This document shows positions 43,787 through 53,791 of a stretch of DNA of 64,000 bases, piece after piece. The position numbers were made by a program, and so were the translations under genes. Each line of letters begins with the position of its first letter. Within the stretch, counting starts at the first letter, position 1. The stretch lies in NCBI GenBank assembly GCA_021604505.1, contig BQJC01000002.1:558001-622000 (forward strand). Direction: 5' to 3'. Source of the DNA: Nitrospinaceae bacterium. GTDB lineage: Bacteria > Nitrospinota > Nitrospinia > Nitrospinales > VA-1. Under the pieces are notes generated by a model. The model was not told the origin of the DNA. It was given only the letters and a program-made list of their open reading frames with translations, and ran no database searches.

Positions 43787-45403
43787 TCAGGGCCTCTTTT
43801 GCAGATATTCCCTCGCTTCTGCCAACTCCGGCAAAGCCGGGTCAGCCTCAGCCCAAATGGTCAGGAACTTTGAATAGTGCCGGACAGCTTGCGGTCGGTC
43901 GCCACTGCCGGCGGCGCTGCGTGCCGCGCCTAACAAAGACCGCGCCCGATTGGGATGGCGCAAAAGGGACGTCGCGAACTGTAGTTGAGCGTCCTTTGGC
44001 TTCCCCGCCCTCAAAAGAATTTCACCCGACAACTCAAAAGTGGGTTTGATGATGCGCGGTGGACCTGAAGGCGCTGGAAGCGCTTCTTCGATGGCTGTGG
44101 CTTTTTTCATCAGATCGATGGCGTTTTGATAATCTTTTTTTGATGCCGCCATCACCGCCCGAATTTCCAGGGCCCAGATATCAAGTTGTTCCGGCCGTTC
44201 GAAAAAATTTCCCTTGATCCCCTGGCTGCGGATCGCTTGCAGATTTTTAAGATGGGAAGCCGCGTCGCCTTTTCCCAGCATCGCCGTCGCAAACCCGCGA
44301 ATGAACAGGAGGCTGGCCTGAAAGTGGCCTTTTAGGTTCCATCCGGAAGGTTCGGCGAGGGCCTCAGCCAATTCCCAACGTTCCCTTTCAAACACTGAAG
44401 CGCCGGCCATCCGTTCATAGTATTTCCCCGTCCGGCGGTTGGTTTTTGAATCCGCGTCCCCACCGCCTGCCGCCCGCATGTCCTCCAACTTGAGTTTAAA
44501 AATGGCATCCGCCTTTTGGTAGCGTCCTTGTTGCAGGTACGCATAATGGAGCCATTGCAGGCTGTGATAATCGCGTTTGCCCCTGGGAAGTCCACTGCGT
44601 TTCACCCAGTCTACAGACGTTTGCCAGCCGGCCTCGTTTGAAGCCGCAGCTTCCGGCCACATGCCAAGCTGCACAAAAATATGCGCCGGCATATGTTGGG
44701 CGTGGTGCGATTCCGGGGCTATTTTTGCATAGCGCCGCGCGGCGGGCAGCCCGAGAATCGCCAGATCCGGATGGTCGAAAGCGTGAATGGTGTAATGCGC
44801 CGCGCACGGGTGGTCGGGGCTTTTGCGAAACACCTCCAATCCGATGGCGCCCGCCTCAACCTGAAGGCGCAACTTATGGTCGGAATTTCGGGAGACGCCC
44901 AAAAGGGACAAGGCGTAAAAACAGGCGGCCTCCAGATCTTCAGAATATTTGCGATAGATTTTTTGCATGGCATCCGAATAGGCCTGATCGCGGAGCAGTT
45001 TATCGCCCTCGCCATAGAGAAGCCGGACAGCATCCACGAACGCCCGTTCCCGGTCCGTCACATTTTGAGTGTCTTGGATTTTCGCCAGAGCCGCTTTTCC
45101 CGCCTGAGTATCCTGTCTTTCCCAGAGGGGTTTGTTGTGTGCCATGGCTTCGCCCCAATAACCCATGACGAAATCAGGATCGACCTGAGTGGATTGTTGG
45201 AATGCTTCCAGGGCTTCCTCATACCAGAAGGAATGCAGCGCGGCAACGCCTCTGAGGAAATGTTCTTGTACTTTCTTGTTGGAAATTGAAGTCGGAAAAT
45301 CGACCGTTCCCAGTTTTGAAGATGCCTGGGATGCGTTCACAACAACTGCGGTGATAAAAAAGACAATGAGCCCGATGCATGGAATTCGGTGTAATGACAT
45401 CAT
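43787..45403 (-). CDS. Exported TPR-repeat protein
   Basis: Residues 1-28 are a signal peptide (GLIVFFITAVVVNASQASS). The 538-residue chain is made of TPR-like helices: FWYEEALEAFQQSTQVDPDF, GYWGEAMAHNKPLWERQDTQ and, near the end, LLRAGKPKDAQLQFATSLLR. It includes HAQHMPAHIFVQLGMWPEAA, seen in a widespread family of uncharacterised TPR proteins. It is the last chromosomal gene before the island region; its start lies about 230 bases from the left attachment-site copy. Confidence 0.75.
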   Translation of the reverse strand: MMSLHRIPCIGLIVFFITAVVVNASQASSKLGTVDFPTSISNKKVQEHFLRGVAALHSFWYEEALEAFQQSTQVDPDFVMGYWGEAMAHNKPLWERQDTQAGKAALAKIQDTQNVTDRERAFVDAVRLLYGEGDKLLRDQAYSDAMQKIYRKYSEDLEAACFYALSLLGVSRNSDHKLRLQVEAGAIGLEVFRKSPDHPCAAHYTIHAFDHPDLAILGLPAARRYAKIAPESHHAQHMPAHIFVQLGMWPEAAASNEAGWQTSVDWVKRSGLPRGKRDYHSLQWLHYAYLQQGRYQKADAIFKLKLEDMRAAGGGDADSKTNRRTGKYYERMAGASVFERERWELAEALAEPSGWNLKGHFQASLLFIRGFATAMLGKGDAASHLKNLQAIRSQGIKGNFFERPEQLDIWALEIRAVMAASKKDYQNAIDLMKKATAIEEALPAPSGPPRIIKPTFELSGEILLRAGKPKDAQLQFATSLLRHPNRARSLLGAARSAAGSGDRPQAVRHYSKFLTIWAEADPALPELAEAREYLQKRP

Positions 45404-45632
45404 TAAAAACCTCTATTTTTTGTTTGCGGCATCCGTGAATCCGGTTTCTATGGTTAGGAACTCGGGTTCGAGAAAAATTTCAAACAAAATACAAAAAACC
45501 AGATTTATTGTTAGGAACCCATCGTACGTCCATGAAGCGTCCAGTGTTTCGCAGGTGGCGGTTTGGCAAAAAAGTTCGAACCAAAATCAAGAAATTCTGC
45601 GCGACGTGAGCGAACTCGCCCCACGCGGAGTG

Positions 45633-45677
45633 GTGGAGCTGGGGGGATTCGAACCCCCGACCTCTTGAGTGCGATTC
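45633..45677 (-). repeat. Partial tRNA-Ala copy: outer attachment-site remnant (left end of island 1)
   Basis: These 45 bases are identical to the 3' half of the tRNA-Ala gene (61160-61204), from the anticodon loop to the discriminator base plus one base. The rest of the tRNA is absent, so it is not a functional gene. Such 3'-end duplications in direct orientation are left when tyrosine-recombinase elements integrate into a tRNA gene. It marks the far left boundary of the accessory block. The surrounding gap (45404-46169) holds no gene; long minus-strand frames across this repeat are artefacts of the tRNA sequence. Confidence 0.88.
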
Positions 45678-45784
45678 CGAATCCAAAGAAACCGCCTAAG
45701 TAGGGTTTAGTCCTATCTAGTTGTGTTTGTTCTGTAAAACTGGCCTTCCTCAGACTACCATTTCCCGTTTGTTCCTGTCTGTTC

Positions 45785-45807
45785 ACTATACAGTCAACTA
45801 TACAGTC
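45785..45807 (+). repeat. Paired 11-bp repeat near the left end of island 1 (candidate arm sites)
   Basis: ACTATACAGTC occurs twice, at 45785-45795 and 45797-45807, about 108 bases inside the left attachment-site copy. A similar pair (TTTGGCTACAG twice) occupies the matching position in island 2. The second copies of both pairs end ACAGTCG. Short tandem repeats at this distance from the core are typical arm-type binding sites of tyrosine integrases. Confidence 0.5.
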
Positions 45808-46169
45808 GAAAATCAAAAGGCATGCTTTCGTCTGAGAGTTTCGTCCGGCCTCTCCCCCCTGGTTGACGATCATGTAATCGTCCCAAGGAATTGAGAAAAA
45901 ATCCGATATCCCTTTTTAAACTCAAATCTAAGTACCAGAACTTGACCCCCCTTTTTGGTTCCAGGCCACACTCAGTATTCAATTCTAAGAGTTTGTAAAA
46001 AAGAATAAACCGAAAATCCCGTTTTTATTTTCAATAAGTTATCAGGTATTGACATTAATCCTTGGCGGGCTTAATTTTTATTGAAATCCTGTTTGCCATT
46101 TAATGCGGTTTTCAATCGTCTTATCTTTGTTTACAGAGATGGGAGTTTTAAAATTATTTTTTTCAATTA

Positions 46170-49100
46170 ATGCATTATTCAATCAAGTTTTTTCTTAAAA
46201 GTCACATAAATTCCTCCTTCAAGGTGCCAGAAGGGAGCCGTCCCGTATGGCTATCCCAACGCATTTGGAATAATCATCCTTCAAGGTCGTTAAAGGTAAA
46301 ACGCCTTCAGTGGATCGTCATCCTTTTATGCTTGCCATTCCTTTTGGGAGTGGACACCCGAGAGCATGAGGCACCTGCCCGTCTGGTCTATTTCATTCCA
46401 AAGATCGTCAAGATAGAACAAGGCGGTTCCGCCGAAAAGGCCTTGAAAATTTATGAGGCCTGGAAAAATAAACCGGGTGGACCGGGACCCATCACAGAAA
46501 AAAAAATGATTGAAATTTATAAGGCGGCGGGAGAAGGAAGCACGGCGTTTAAGACACTGGCCCACCTCATCCAGGAGAATAAGATATCCAACCAGCACAG
46601 CGTTGAAATGGCGAAACACAGGGAACGTTGGATCGAAGAGATCGTTCTTAAAATTGGAGAGGATAACGGTTGGCAAATCGGACGGTCCGATTCAGGAAAT
46701 ACTTCAAGCGGGATGAAAAGCGATCTGGATCAAACGTTTTATGTTTTTGAACGCAGTTCCGATGGCAAATCTTTTGTCCGCAATGAAAAGCGCGATAATG
46801 AATTTATCGAGCTTTTCAAACAGAGATGGGAACAAAAACATCCGGGCATTTCCCTGGAGGCTCTGGACATCGCCTCCATTGAGGGACGCAACCGTTTCCC
46901 GGACCCCAGGGACACCACCATCGAGTTTTCCAAAAAGTTTCGCCGCACCATCGAGGCATTGAGAAATACACCGGGGGCCTATACTTATCCAGGCGCCGTG
47001 AAACAGCAAATGCAGCTTCGGGCTTTAAACGAAATCATCATGCAAAACCCCCGTGCCTATCAACTTTATGGTCCCTCGGGTGAAAGCCCGGAATGGAAAA
47101 AACTTCCTTTTAACTCGGAGGAAGCCATAAGAACGATGTTTGGAATCGAACCGGAACTGATGCCCGGCCATGCTTACGGCGCCGCTATGGCGAATCACCT
47201 GGAAATGCAGCGCTATATGAAAGCCAAAAAGTTTGAAAGCAAATACCACCTTAGAATCTGGGAGGATTCTCTGTTTGTTCTGTGGCTTGCTGAAAAGGGA
47301 CTGCAAAAAGAACACAAACTGGAATATTTTGATCTGGATCCCGATGAGAGAAAAATCCTGAATGAAGAGATCCTGGGGCGGCTATTTCCTGAGGACTCCG
47401 GCAAAAGAAGGCTGCATGAGATCGCTCTGGATATTTCCGCGGATTTACGATTGCTGCATAAAAACAAACCGGAGAAAATTTCAAGTTTTTCGGGGCAATC
47501 AGATGATGTCCTAAAAAACAGCAAGGTTCAGGAGCAGCTGATATTCAAAGAATTGGCCCAGGAGATGTTCGGGGATGATTTCGATCCCGATAATCCCTCA
47601 AGAAAACATATTGAAATGGCCATTCAGGAGCATCGCAAGCTGGCAAGCGAATTCGGTCTTGAATCGGTCTATAAAAGTTCGAAAGAGGCTCTTAAGCTGT
47701 TACTTGATCCCGGTGAAATCGATCCTTTTAATTTGGACCAATACCGCCACCTCACAACCTATGAAAACGATCCGAAATGGCCCGACATCAAAAAAAATAT
47801 AAAAGAGGCCGCCCATCTGACCTTCCTTTATTCACTTTATGATTTGGGAATCGTAAAGAGCGCTTCTCTCCTGAAACGATTGCGGCAGGATTTCCCCGGC
47901 AGCGATTTAAAGCTTCTGGGACTGTGGTTTCAGGGACGGCTGCAAGGGGTGGAGGGAGTTTTGCGATCTCCGGAATTGTATAAGCATCTTTATGGTGAAT
48001 ACCTTCGGGGAAGGCTGGTACAGCTGGATGACGGTGTACAGCGTCATATTCTTTCAGAAATCGGGTTTAAAAATGTTGAGAAGGCTAAACGCGTCAGGGG
48101 TTTTCTGGAGACCCGCCATCTGGAATGGAGTCTTGGAAAATTTGTCGGCAACAGAGTCTACGATCCCGGCAATATAGACGCCCTGGCCCAGATCGTCCGT
48201 GCCTATGTTGAAAGCAAGGGCGACATGAAACGGGTTGAAGTGGTTACCCTGGATGAAATCGTAATGGCCATACCGGTGTTTGGTCAGATTGTCTCCGCCT
48301 CCAGAGCGGACATCCCGGGACTTATTCTTATGGGAGCTGGAATGGCCTCCCCGGTGGGCGGGGGAGTTCTTCTTGTTTACAGTGTGGGACAGGCGGGGTA
48401 CGCCATTTTTGAACTGGAATATGCCCGGCCCGCTTCGGGAAATATCGTGAGCGCGGTCTACCGGGGGTTTGCAGGCCCCGAAATCGCTTTTTATGATGAT
48501 GCCCCGGAATTCACCTTGAGCGATCAGGAAGAGCTTACAAAGCTGGAAACCAAACTAAATGAGGAAGCGAAAAGAATTTTAAAAACGACTTATACCCCGG
48601 ATCGGCGTTTAAGGGAGTGGGGAGACCTTGACGAACAAAAAAGAAAAGAAAAAGCGGAATATGACCGGGTGGCCGGTCAGATTCAGCCTAAGATCAACCT
48701 GTTGCTAAAAAAGAAAAAGATCTGGGAAGATTTCCGGGATCCTTCAGCTTATGGAGGATTCTTTACCGGGGCCGGGGCGCAGTTGGAGTTGAAGCTCTTC
48801 GAAAACTACCTTCTCAAGGAGGTTGAGCCGATCATCAGTTTTTCCCCCGCAGGCATCGTCGATTTTCGCGCTGATTTTGACCCTGTTAAAGATAAAAAAA
48901 AATTGAAAGAACTTGAAGAAGAAATAAAGAATGCCTCAGGGGTAGAGGAGATGTTAAGAGCGGCGGCGGAATATCAGGAGTTGAACCTTCAAAAAGCGCA
49001 ATACGAAAGAGCCCAGCGCTATTTAAAGCGGGCGTTAAAACGTGCGGACAGTACGGAAGGCATGACCAAAATCGAAGCAAAATTATTGTCACCCGAGCTG

Positions 49101-51140
49101 ATGTTCAAGCTCAAGCGGGACAGCCTGTATCCGTGGCTGACGGAAAAGGGATTCACCAACCCGGATGCCTTTATCGATCAGTGGCTGAAAGACAATGATG
49201 AGAAAGAAATCGTGTCGCAACTGGTTCGCAAAGGGTTGATGCGGGCGAAAATCCCCGTGGGGACGAGTGAATTCGGAGCCAGCCAACAGCCCATCATGCC
49301 AGAGTCTCTCCCATCCAACACCCTGGAGCAGCTAAAAGAGCAGGTCTACCATGATTTCATGAAGAGCGCGAACCTCTACCAAGAATTTCAAAAAAGAGAA
49401 AAACTACGGAAGAAGAAAAGCGAAATAGAAATCCAAAACCGAATCAACGCCTATCAGGCCGAAGCGGCGGGAATTTTTGCTCAGCAAATTAATAAAAAAC
49501 CCGAGCTGCGAAATCAAATGGCGGAAATTTTAACGGCCATGCGTTGGGTGGCTGTAAAACGGAATCCACCAAAGATCGATGCGACGGTCTATCATATTTC
49601 CGACAAGGAAAGAACATCTGGACATTCAGAAAACCCGAAAAAGGAAATTCATGAATTTAAGGTCAGCGTAAAAATCCAGGCCGATCCCAAGTTATACACC
49701 CCTCCGTATCATACCGAAGTGCATTTTTTAAATAAATCGGATGCCAAGAGAGCCGTGAGTACAAAAAGGATAAAAAGGATGGCACTGGGAGAGGATCTGG
49801 TCGAACTCCTCAAGCGAACCCTTGAAAAAAAGGCCACCAATTTAAAAGACGATGAGGTGCTTATCACGCTGGTCAGCGTATTTGCTTCCGGGATGCCGGA
49901 TTTGAAAAACGCTATTCCCGAAACCATAGAGGAACTGCCAATAACCAGGGTTTCCCTGAACGGAAAACAGTTTTATCTAATGGGACAATCTCTAGGATTT
50001 GAAAGATTGATCCCTAAGAAGGAAAAACCCAAAACAATCGGAAACTTCGTTTTGAGCCATAAATCCCAACCGGTCCAGGAGTATGTTCAAAAAGTAAGGG
50101 CGGCTTTGCCGGCGGCTTCTTTGGAAGAAAATATTCCAGGGTTAACCCAGTTCATCGTTTCTAATATCAAAAAGAAAAAACCGAAAAAGGCGCACCGTTC
50201 GGCGGTGTCTATTGAGCCAAAAGTCGAAAGGGTAGGGATCAATGCCGAAAAAGCGAAGAAACGGTATGCCGCCGCTAAAAGACTGGATCGAAAACCTTAC
50301 ATGGCTTATGCAGCAAGAAACTATATCGGAAGAGTGAGTAAAAATTATCTGATACGGGCGAATTGCAACGGTCAAGTCAACTACATGTTTGTAGTCAATC
50401 CTCATTTAAGGGAAAGAAGAACGTTTGGAACGAAATTCTGTCTGGGCTTGCCCAATGGCAAGCATAACGTGGCCGTTTCCCTGATTACCGAAGATGGGGA
50501 AACTTTTTCAGATTCCTTTTCAATTCAAGTCGAGATAAAAAATGGATTCAAGCTCACACAATTGCGGGAAAAATTGGGCAGAGCCAGGCAAAAAGTGGCC
50601 GAGTTCGATCCTAAAGGGTTCAGGTATATGTACGCCCAAGGGGAACTGGGCAATTTAATTGGCAGTAATGTTCGCTACACCCGGGCCTTGATAGACCAAG
50701 GTCAGGGCACCGCAAAAGACATTTTGCCCTTGATCAGGGAAAGGGTTCGATGGGCGGAAAAATACCTGCAAATCAAAACAGATCCGCAGCGAAAAATAAC
50801 CCCGGAGCGACTGCGGGGAAGCTACTTTAAAAACCTAAAGGGGGCCATCAAAATGCTAGCAAAGGTCGGGGGACCTGAAGCTTTGGCGCTTGCCAAAGAG
50901 TTGCTTCCTAAAGCACAATCCGTATCCAAGACTCCTTCTGGAATGACAGGCACCTATCGCGACATGGTGCATTTATTCATTGGGGCGGCCAATGATGTTG
51001 CAAGCGCCCGAGGCTACCTGGAAAAAAATCTTAACCTGTGGAGAACTGGCGGTATCGGCGGGGGCACTCCCCAACCCCTGACGGAAGATCAGAAAAACAG
51101 AAAACGGCAGGATTGGCCCCGGCAAATGACCCTTCCATGA
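46170..51140 (+). CDS. Giant exported protein of island 1 (1656 residues), unknown function
   Basis: A hydrophobic segment (LQWIVILLCLPFLLGV, residues about 47-62) follows a basic stretch and probably directs export; the start may also be a GTG at 46224. The bulk is helical and charged. Residues about 705-755 are strikingly apolar and Gly-rich (DIPGLILMGAGMASPVGGGV then LLVYSVGQAGYAIFELEYA), a candidate membrane-inserting hairpin. Residues about 830-1000 look like coiled coil. Residues about 1395-1465 (YLIRANCNGQVNYMFVVNPH, KHNVAVSLITEDGETFSDSF) look like an Ig-type beta domain, and the C-terminus is helical and ends Pro/Arg-rich. I recognise no family. An exported ankyrin protein follows seven bases later. 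An envelope toxin or surface protein is possible, but not shown. Confidence 0.7.
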   Translation: MHYSIKFFLKSHINSSFKVPEGSRPVWLSQRIWNNHPSRSLKVKRLQWIVILLCLPFLLGVDTREHEAPARLVYFIPKIVKIEQGGSAEKALKIYEAWKNKPGGPGPITEKKMIEIYKAAGEGSTAFKTLAHLIQENKISNQHSVEMAKHRERWIEEIVLKIGEDNGWQIGRSDSGNTSSGMKSDLDQTFYVFERSSDGKSFVRNEKRDNEFIELFKQRWEQKHPGISLEALDIASIEGRNRFPDPRDTTIEFSKKFRRTIEALRNTPGAYTYPGAVKQQMQLRALNEIIMQNPRAYQLYGPSGESPEWKKLPFNSEEAIRTMFGIEPELMPGHAYGAAMANHLEMQRYMKAKKFESKYHLRIWEDSLFVLWLAEKGLQKEHKLEYFDLDPDERKILNEEILGRLFPEDSGKRRLHEIALDISADLRLLHKNKPEKISSFSGQSDDVLKNSKVQEQLIFKELAQEMFGDDFDPDNPSRKHIEMAIQEHRKLASEFGLESVYKSSKEALKLLLDPGEIDPFNLDQYRHLTTYENDPKWPDIKKNIKEAAHLTFLYSLYDLGIVKSASLLKRLRQDFPGSDLKLLGLWFQGRLQGVEGVLRSPELYKHLYGEYLRGRLVQLDDGVQRHILSEIGFKNVEKAKRVRGFLETRHLEWSLGKFVGNRVYDPGNIDALAQIVRAYVESKGDMKRVEVVTLDEIVMAIPVFGQIVSASRADIPGLILMGAGMASPVGGGVLLVYSVGQAGYAIFELEYARPASGNIVSAVYRGFAGPEIAFYDDAPEFTLSDQEELTKLETKLNEEAKRILKTTYTPDRRLREWGDLDEQKRKEKAEYDRVAGQIQPKINLLLKKKKIWEDFRDPSAYGGFFTGAGAQLELKLFENYLLKEVEPIISFSPAGIVDFRADFDPVKDKKKLKELEEEIKNASGVEEMLRAAAEYQELNLQKAQYERAQRYLKRALKRADSTEGMTKIEAKLLSPELMFKLKRDSLYPWLTEKGFTNPDAFIDQWLKDNDEKEIVSQLVRKGLMRAKIPVGTSEFGASQQPIMPESLPSNTLEQLKEQVYHDFMKSANLYQEFQKREKLRKKKSEIEIQNRINAYQAEAAGIFAQQINKKPELRNQMAEILTAMRWVAVKRNPPKIDATVYHISDKERTSGHSENPKKEIHEFKVSVKIQADPKLYTPPYHTEVHFLNKSDAKRAVSTKRIKRMALGEDLVELLKRTLEKKATNLKDDEVLITLVSVFASGMPDLKNAIPETIEELPITRVSLNGKQFYLMGQSLGFERLIPKKEKPKTIGNFVLSHKSQPVQEYVQKVRAALPAASLEENIPGLTQFIVSNIKKKKPKKAHRSAVSIEPKVERVGINAEKAKKRYAAAKRLDRKPYMAYAARNYIGRVSKNYLIRANCNGQVNYMFVVNPHLRERRTFGTKFCLGLPNGKHNVAVSLITEDGETFSDSFSIQVEIKNGFKLTQLREKLGRARQKVAEFDPKGFRYMYAQGELGNLIGSNVRYTRALIDQGQGTAKDILPLIRERVRWAEKYLQIKTDPQRKITPERLRGSYFKNLKGAIKMLAKVGGPEALALAKELLPKAQSVSKTPSGMTGTYRDMVHLFIGAANDVASARGYLEKNLNLWRTGGIGGGTPQPLTEDQKNRKRQDWPRQMTLP

Positions 51141-51147
51141 GATTGTT

Positions 51148-52857
51148 ATGAAAATTCATTCTCGTTTTATTCTTTTGGTTTGTATTTCATGGGTTGTTTC
51201 GGCAGCCTTTATCCCTATTTATAACCCTACACTTTCAGCACAGGAAAAATCCCCAAACTGCGATCCGTCGCTCGCCAAACTGGGGAAAAGGATTCAAATT
51301 TATGAAGTCATAAGGGGGAAACTGCCTGAGAAATTGTCCGACCTATACATTCACCAATTCGTAAAGGAGTTTGGGGATTTTCAATGTATGCCATCTGAAG
51401 ACCCGATCGAATTGCAGGAAGAAATAGAGGAGAACTCCCACTTCGAACTTTTGCCCGACCCGAAACCCGGTGACCGGGAACCCGTTCTGGTCACAAAATC
51501 TACCGTAGGGACGCCCAGGCGGGCTTTCCTCAGAAATGGGGAAATAATCAATTGGGGCGAAGAAGAAGCTCCTCCTTCCGCCCAAATAATTGAAAGACCT
51601 CGGCCTCAGGAATTATCAAACCTGGACCGGGAACTTCTTGATGCGGTCAAAAAAGGGGATTTAGATCGAGTCAGGCAGGCAATCAGTGATGGCGCGAATG
51701 CGAATGCTCAGGGTAAAGACGGTTCGAACCCCCTCGGAAAGGCGGCCAGTGGGGGGTATCTTGAGATTGTCAAGACTCTGATTCAGGCTGGGGCCGATGC
51801 CAATTGGGAAGCGCCCCGCGGGCAGACCGCTTTGAATGTGGCTGCTGGTATGGGGAACAGTGATGTATTGCAAGCCTTGATCGAAGCGGGAGCGGATGTG
51901 AATCAGAAAATAAAAAGCAATGAAGCCCCCAAACGCTATCAGGGGGCAACCCCCATTTTTATAGCAGCCGAGTTCGACAGATCCGAGACCCTGCGGGTTT
52001 TGATCGATTCAGGGTCAAACGTAAATGCAGTCAATAAATTGGGAATGACCCCTCTTTTGATGGCCTCCCTTTCGGACAATTTGCGTGCTTTGCTAACCTT
52101 GATTGAGGCAGGAGCGGATGTGAATGCAAAAACAACCGGTGTTGTTGAACCCTCCGGTCCCCCGAAGGACAGCACCGCGCTGATGGGAGCTGCTATAAAT
52201 GGAAACCTCAGAACCGTACAGGTTTTGCTTCTCGCCGGAGCCGAAGTTGATGCAGAAAATGGAGACGGGAAGACTGCATTGCAATACGCCTCTGAAAAAG
52301 ATCGTACAGAGATAGTTCGGCTACTTCAGCAACCTTTAAAAGCCAAAAATCTTGCAAAACAATCCATGGAACAGGACCTGGTTGATATTCTGGAAAGCGA
52401 AGAAACGGAACTATTGAAAGGTCTCCTCAGACTCGGTCTGAACCCAAATATTCGAGACAAAAATGGAAAATTTATTTTGATCAAGGCAATGGAACATTCT
52501 TCTTTGGATACTATAAAGGCTTTGGTCGAAGCGGGGGCGAATGTGAATGTTCTGGACCCAAAGTATGGAGCCACTCCGCTGATGTTTGCGGCCGCGGAAG
52601 GTCGAAATGACATCGTAAAACTCCTTATTCAATCCGGAGCAGAAATCAATGTAAAAAGCGGGGTAGGATTTGAAGATGAGGGCGGTTGGACCGCCTTGAT
52701 GGCTGCCGCGATGGAGGGTCATGCCCAGGTGGTCGCTGAACTGCTTTCGGGAGGAGCCGATCCAAAAGCAGTAAATAGCTCTGGGAAAACAGCCCTGGAT
52801 ATCGCTAAAAAAGAGAACAACCCCGACGTCGTCCGCTTGCTGGAAAAAAGTTTATAA
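51148..52857 (+). CDS. Exported ankyrin-repeat protein
   Basis: A signal peptide (residues 1-31, VCISWVVSAAFIPIYNPTLS) is followed by an N-terminal domain (about 35-140) with LAKLGKRIQIYEVIRGKLPE, similar to the flanking segment of pseudopilin-like proteins. From residue 155 to the end there are about ten ankyrin repeats (SNPLGKAASGGYLEIVKTLI, TALNVAAGMGNSDVLQALIE, ATPLMFAAAEGRNDIVKLLI). The 569-residue protein is predicted to be periplasmic. The seven-base spacing from the giant gene means the two are cotranscribed. Periplasmic ankyrin proteins can act as immunity proteins to envelope-acting effectors; that reading is inference here. Confidence 0.85.
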   Translation: MKIHSRFILLVCISWVVSAAFIPIYNPTLSAQEKSPNCDPSLAKLGKRIQIYEVIRGKLPEKLSDLYIHQFVKEFGDFQCMPSEDPIELQEEIEENSHFELLPDPKPGDREPVLVTKSTVGTPRRAFLRNGEIINWGEEEAPPSAQIIERPRPQELSNLDRELLDAVKKGDLDRVRQAISDGANANAQGKDGSNPLGKAASGGYLEIVKTLIQAGADANWEAPRGQTALNVAAGMGNSDVLQALIEAGADVNQKIKSNEAPKRYQGATPIFIAAEFDRSETLRVLIDSGSNVNAVNKLGMTPLLMASLSDNLRALLTLIEAGADVNAKTTGVVEPSGPPKDSTALMGAAINGNLRTVQVLLLAGAEVDAENGDGKTALQYASEKDRTEIVRLLQQPLKAKNLAKQSMEQDLVDILESEETELLKGLLRLGLNPNIRDKNGKFILIKAMEHSSLDTIKALVEAGANVNVLDPKYGATPLMFAAAEGRNDIVKLLIQSGAEINVKSGVGFEDEGGWTALMAAAMEGHAQVVAELLSGGADPKAVNSSGKTALDIAKKENNPDVVRLLEKSL

Positions 52858-52934
52858 TCGGGATTGGAATCAGGAGCTTGTTTCAAGCGCTGCAATTCGA
52901 GATTTTAAAATTCATGGCCCGGTGTTGATGTCAA

Positions 52935-53702
52935 TCAGTAGCAAAGGGCGGGGGGGCCACGCCAATCATTTTTCCCGCATAAATTTCTGATTTCCCTGCA
53001 AACCTCTTCTTTTGTTCCTTCGGTTATTTTTCTCAGATCCGGGTAAGAAGTCCTGTAAATATCTTTTCCTCTTTCGTATTTTGATTTTTGAAAGGAATTG
53101 CTCCAACCCCAGAGCGCGAATTTTCGAAGCCGCTCCACCTTTCTCTGGCCCGCAATTAAAACAAAATTAGTGATAATGTGATCGTAAAGAGCAAATCTCC
53201 TGAATCCGAAGCCCGATGAGTACAACACACAACCATCAACCATCGTTTCGGCTTTATCCACTGGCAACGAAACATCGCCATCGGTGGAATCGGAAATGAA
53301 TGATTTCCCAAAATACTCCGGAAAAATCTCCCATTCCCTTACTTTTTTTGCGGCGCCGGAAACCCAGTACCGTTCGGAAATTGACCGGACTTTCGGACGC
53401 GTTTTCCTGGCCTCGGCAGTTACCTCTACATTTCCTCGGGGAAGGAAATGGCTTAAAATCATCCTTTTTCCAGGAGGAACTTCCACTTCTTCCACTGGGT
53501 GATCGCGCAGGCCAGATGGATCTTCCAATATCCTCGAAGCGCTGATGGTTAAAGTGGCATTGGTATTGTTATGAATGACCAGTGTTCCTTTTCTTGGATC
53601 TGTCATTTCACCCGTATCTTGTCCGGCCTCTGAATAATTTCCTGAACCAAACACTACCAAGTAAAAAATAATGAATGGGAGATGGATAAAAATTTTTTTC
53701 AC
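52935..53702 (-). CDS. Exported protein of island 1, unknown function
   Basis: AGGAGGG lies six bases before a GTG at 53702, giving a 255-residue product. It has a signal peptide (IFIHLPFIIFYLVVFGSG) and a beta-rich body beginning KGTLVIHNNTNATLTISASR, a domain like those of small secreted beta-sandwich proteins. The second half has LYDHIITNFVLIAGQRKVER and conserved-looking Cys pairs (CREIRNLCGK). No family recognised. Its stop faces the ankyrin gene. Confidence 0.6.
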   Translation of the reverse strand: MKKIFIHLPFIIFYLVVFGSGNYSEAGQDTGEMTDPRKGTLVIHNNTNATLTISASRILEDPSGLRDHPVEEVEVPPGKRMILSHFLPRGNVEVTAEARKTRPKVRSISERYWVSGAAKKVREWEIFPEYFGKSFISDSTDGDVSLPVDKAETMVDGCVLYSSGFGFRRFALYDHIITNFVLIAGQRKVERLRKFALWGWSNSFQKSKYERGKDIYRTSYPDLRKITEGTKEEVCREIRNLCGKNDWRGPPALCY

Positions 53703-53791
53703 GGCTCTCCCTCCTGTTATTATTTTGCTTGCCAATCATCAAATTAATGGCAGGACTCATTCACTTTTTCCATCTGAAAATGTAATCTTAT

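Noticed and set aside
45633-45677. A tRNA gene at this position (and at 55688-55726)
   Set aside because: Only the 3' half is present; acceptor 5' strand, D arm and half of the anticodon arm are missing.
45511-45873. Minus-strand 120-residue frame spanning the partial tRNA-Ala repeat
   Set aside because: Its GVRIPPAPP-type sequence is the usual false translation of a tRNA 3' half; there is no start site or family resemblance.
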